From NCBI RefSeq assembly GCF_932526225.1, contig NC_064048.1:583340-647339 (forward strand): DNA of 64,000 nt, written 5' to 3'. Below are positions 61,101 to 64,000 of this stretch, in pieces. Position 1 is the stretch's first letter; the number at the start of each line of letters is the position of its first letter. The DNA comes from Nematostella vectensis (Eukaryota > Cnidaria > Anthozoa > Actiniaria > Edwardsiidae). A program made the position numbers and the translations under genes. The notes beneath the pieces are model-generated. The model had not been told where the DNA came from. It worked only from the letters and a program-made list of their open reading frames with translations, and ran no database searches.

Positions 61101-61830
61101 GAATCTTCAGATCATAAACTTGGTCTCCTACTTGGATGCACATTTCACTCTCCCCTAAGCACTTAATGGTATTTCCCGTGTACCTTTTAAGTAGAATCGT
61201 AGGTGGTTTCAATGTTTGGATGCTGCCTCCAATGCTCTTAAAATCTTGACCATTTATGAGTGTAACTGCACTGCCCGTATCGACTTCCATGGTGACTTCC
61301 TTGCCCTCAATAACCATGGCTAACTTGTATAAAGGGGGGTTTCCCTCTCCTGATCCCCCAACATGATGTATGTATACTGTATAAATTGAGTCAGCTGCAA
61401 GCTCAGAATCAGAAACAACGTCTGGCTCCCTGATGTGTTCCTCTGTTGTGATCTGGTAGGTTTGCCTAGACTTTTCATCTCTTTTCTTTTTAAACAAACT
61501 CGAACCAGGTGTCACTGTTTCGGTTTCCATTTGTACTGAGTGGTGGAATCTGTACGTTTCGGCCACCTCCAGGGCCTTCAGTTTGTAAAAACCGCTTAAA
61601 ATGGTCGTCAGTTCATGAAATGTCTTCTCCGCTGGTAAATCTGGTAAGCACAGGTCTTTTAACGTACTGTATGTTGTTTTTCCGATGAGTGAGATCGCAA
61701 CTGACACCTTTTTCTTGTCAGCCGCTAGTCGTTCGGCTTCTGTTGCTCCTGCTGCTAACTGTCCAAACGCTCGCTATAATCTGCAAAATCACCACCATCG
61801 AAAGGCCCCAAAGCACCAATATTCCTTTGC
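58169..61830 (-). pseudogene. Gypsy gag-pro-pol remnant with stops and frameshifts
   Basis: Recognisable pieces in minus-strand order: a gag start near 61830 (MEGVQRNIGALGPF), then a gap and SLIGKTTYSTLKDL, with the nucleocapsid CCHC knuckle absent; protease with MEVDTGSAVTLING near 61280; RT with EHSDWSSPTVPVVKPNG, TKLDFS followed by a frameshift, and VYIDDILINGE near 60455; RNase H with LVLHCDASSVGVGATIL; the integrase zinc finger with LHAEHFG and CVACQ; and the integrase core with LHIDFAGP, VSDNGSQF and NGLAERYV (58169-59206, intact DDE). In-frame stops interrupt near 60110, 59813, 59696 and 59283, with frameshifts near 60600, 60510 and 59200. It cannot make a full polyprotein. Confidence 0.9.
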
Positions 61831-61858
61831 ACACCTTCCATTTTTCCTCGTCGCCAAT

Positions 61859-62045
61859 TGTAGTGTATTGGGAAGTCAGGTTGTAGATAAATATCCAATA
61901 AAAGAGACAGTATGTATCACTGTTAAAACTTTATAGCTGGAACGTAAACATGGCCGAACTCAAAAAGCACATGCTCGCCTTCTCCTAACTGCGCATGAGC
62001 AGTCGGAGGGGCTACTGCGCATGACATCAATCTAAATATATAACA
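61859..62045 (-). repeat. 5' LTR of the Gypsy element
   Basis: 187 bp, the promoter-bearing copy for the minus-strand element. Near-identical to 57933-58122. Confidence 0.93.
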
Positions 62046-62050
62046 CTTGG
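62046..62050. repeat. Target-site duplication CTTGG (right)
   Basis: Exact partner of 57928-57932. Confidence 0.9.
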
Positions 62051-63880
62051 TGATCAAGAATCTTAAAATTTAGATGTCTTTTTTCTTAGTTTTTCCGATG
62101 GAATTGTATTATACCACAGATAAGGAATAATTAGACAAACCACACAACTTTTTTTCGTGTACGTTGAAAATGTCCGTGTAAACTTACAGGAATCCGTGTT
62201 TTGAAATAGACCCAGGCCCTAACGTTTTTAGAGCATCACAGGTTTCCCGCGCGCTCGCCTCAGGCTCTTCTAGACCATTTAGCAAAATGCCCTTGGCCTA
62301 TATAGTCATTGGTAACTCATTGACAGAGCTTTGGATACCTGTGGTATATCTCTAATAAGACAGGTGGAAAGAGCATGACAGGTGAAAGAATTTCCTTCAT
62401 GATTTCACGTGATCACTCAGCAATGCCCAATAGCATTTGCGAGAGGTGTCATGTGATCATCAAGCATTTTGTTATCATAGTATCTACAAGAAGTATCAAA
62501 TTGCGAGAACTGTGATCTGCCCCTACAGAAAACAAACACCTGATCATGCTAGAAATGTCTAGAGAATTTTAAGCTACGCGCGGATTTCAAGCAATAACTT
62601 AAGGTAAGAAACTTAAACAAACAAACAAAAACAGAATATTGTATTTTCACCTGTAAGAGATTACCCTGTTACGCCCTCGCTTCTGCCTGCGATGTTCTTG
62701 TAAAAGTCGAGCGGAACACCACTTTTTGTAAGTTTTAATATGCTTGGGTTCCTTTAAATTCTTATTTCTCACTTTGTAGTTTATATCCCATAGCATTAGA
62801 AATAAGGGAAAAGTAATGTTATCTTATTCCGCTTTCCGATTTCTCGTCTTTACTTGTTACCTTGAACAAAACAATTTATATTGAATAATTTAGAAGTATA
62901 ACGGCAGTTAGTTTAGCTGTATTTGAATAATCAATATATCCACAATTGTATCGCTTTGCTAGACCTTGCGTTTATAAATATTGTTAATACAAACGTTAAG
63001 TGCAACAAACCGAACAAACTAAACACTATCATATAAACGACCATTATAACCGTTCAGATATGATGATAAATAGGCAGTATTTTTCTTGGGTCGACCAGTT
63101 TAGAATTGGGGATAAAAAGGATCTATCGCAAATCTGACTGATGCGTAATTTAATGTAATATGTCGGTTTATTGATATGAAGAGGAAAAATCCTTAAAAGT
63201 TATATTATTTTATAAGTTTTGCTAAAAGGTTTTCAAATCCACGCGCAGTCTACCATGAGCGCAATAGCCCGACAGGTTGAAGGCGAATTTCAAAATTTTG
63301 TACACGTTGTAGAAATAGGTGTTGAAGTAGAAAAATTCTGCTGTAAAAAAAAGGAAATATAATGGTCCATTTTCTACTGTGGCTTATTTAACTTGACAAG
63401 GTTAGTGTTTGGTAGGACACAGAGTTGCTATCAACGAACTGTGACATCTGAGACCCCCTCTAGTGCCTTTTGTACACGAACCTGATTAAGGATCGCGTTG
63501 ATTCCTTTTATTAGAGAGAGTTCAGTTCAGTTCAGTTAATTTTCTTTCGACAAACTCGTCTTCCAATTCGCGTTAATTATATTGCCATTAAACACATCAA
63601 TGTTGGCATGAGCGTGAAGTTTCTTTTCTGGTGTCGGAAGACCGTGGATTTCAGATTTTCATAAAGATTAGATTTTTATCTTACTGACTTTTTGACTAAC
63701 TAATTGGAGTGTATTATAATTATCGGCTTCATATACTAACACTACTTTAATCTTTGCTATTTTTCAGTCTTTTTTTTATTTATTTATTTATTTATTTATT
63801 TATTATTTCAATGGATTTTTTATAGTCTTGCACTTTAAATAGGCTACAGAAACGTTGTGAAAGGATAAAACCTTCCATTA
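62051..63880. other. Intergenic, no gene seen
   Basis: AT-rich sequence with no frame over 60 codons that resembles a protein. It includes a ttcag pentamer repeat near 63520 and a tttatttatt microsatellite at 63776-63804. Confidence 0.5.
63776..63804. repeat. (TTTA)n microsatellite
   Basis: About seven tandem tttat-type tetramers followed by tattattt. Simple repeat. Confidence 0.85.
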
Positions 63881-63887
63881 AGATCGT

Positions 63888-64000
63888 CTTACTAAATAAA
63901 GATATTCCAGTCTGGCGTTACTTAATAAAGATATTCTAGTCTGGCGTTACTTAATAAAAATATTCTAGTCTGGCTTTACTTAAAAAAGATATTCTAGTCT
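63888..64000. repeat. 29-bp repeat running off the window end
   Basis: Four units of gatattctagtctggcg plus ttacttaataaa, at about 63901, 63930, 63959 and 63988. The array is cut by the window edge, so its full size is unknown. Confidence 0.88.

Larger units (their letters stand above)
57933..62045 (-). mobile_element. Decayed Ty3/Gypsy-type LTR retrotransposon with CTTGG target duplication
   Basis: Minus-strand element of 4.1 kb. Its LTRs (57933-58122 and 61859-62045) start TGT and end ACA on either strand and differ by about four substitutions plus a small indel. Flanking cttgg repeats mark the insertion. Next to the 5' LTR the minus strand reads attggcgacgagga, the likely primer-binding area. 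Next to the 3' LTR it reads agagagggcagt, a polypurine tract. Coding order is gag remnant, protease, RT, RNase H, integrase, which is the Gypsy order. Stops, frameshifts and a gag deletion make it non-autonomous. Intact ends suggest it was inserted fairly recently, possibly mobilised in trans. Confidence 0.95.

Overview
The window looks like nuclear DNA of a cnidarian, most likely an anthozoan such as a sea anemone. The best evidence is a gene (32669-43745) that encodes five minicollagen-type cysteine-rich domains with the spacing C-x3-C-x3-C-x3-C-x3-CC or close to it. This fold is known from cnidarian nematocyst (stinging capsule) proteins. Introns with GT..AG borders, animal-type secreted domains (SUEL lectin, PAN, EGF, fibrinogen-like) and CR1-like, DIRS-like and Gypsy retrotransposons agree. 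There are no prokaryotic operons, no CRISPR arrays, and I recognised no tRNA or rRNA.

Layout. (1) 0.7-11.9 kb: a seven-exon acid/gastric-type lipase gene on the + strand; its introns carry three minisatellites. (2) 12-15.2 kb: intergenic or intronic DNA with a 290-bp duplication and a 31-bp array. (3) 15.2-17.8 kb: a + strand gene for a SUEL lectin domain with a long Ser/Thr-rich, then Asp-rich tail; its first exon was not found. (4) 18.1-30.2 kb: about 7 kb of a 43-bp minisatellite, split by a 5.1-kb minus-strand CR1/L2-like element with both ORFs open. (5) 32.7-43.7 kb: the minicollagen-CRD/SUEL gene, whose third intron is an 8-kb, 50-bp minisatellite. (6) 45.5-48.8 kb: a minus-strand DIRS-order element with open RT/RNase H and tyrosine recombinase ORFs. 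(7) 50.5-54.2 kb: a PAN-EGF-fibrinogen-like secreted protein gene with an apparent two-base deletion in its last exon. (8) 57.9-62.0 kb: a decayed Gypsy element with near-identical LTRs and a perfect 5-bp target duplication (CTTGG). The remainder is AT-rich non-coding DNA.

The most unusual theme is the link between minisatellites and splice sites. In three of the four host genes an array starts at, or within 20 bp of, a real 5' splice site and copies a donor-like motif into every unit. In the 50-bp array every unit also copies the last 24 coding bases of the exon, giving about 160 decoy exon/intron junctions. The lipase intron holds about 22 donor-like units followed by about 100 acceptor-like units. 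The four host genes all encode secreted or lysosomal-type proteins and share a strand, but nothing shows that they act in one pathway. Exon models were built by eye from splice consensus, reading phase and domain continuity; no search was run.
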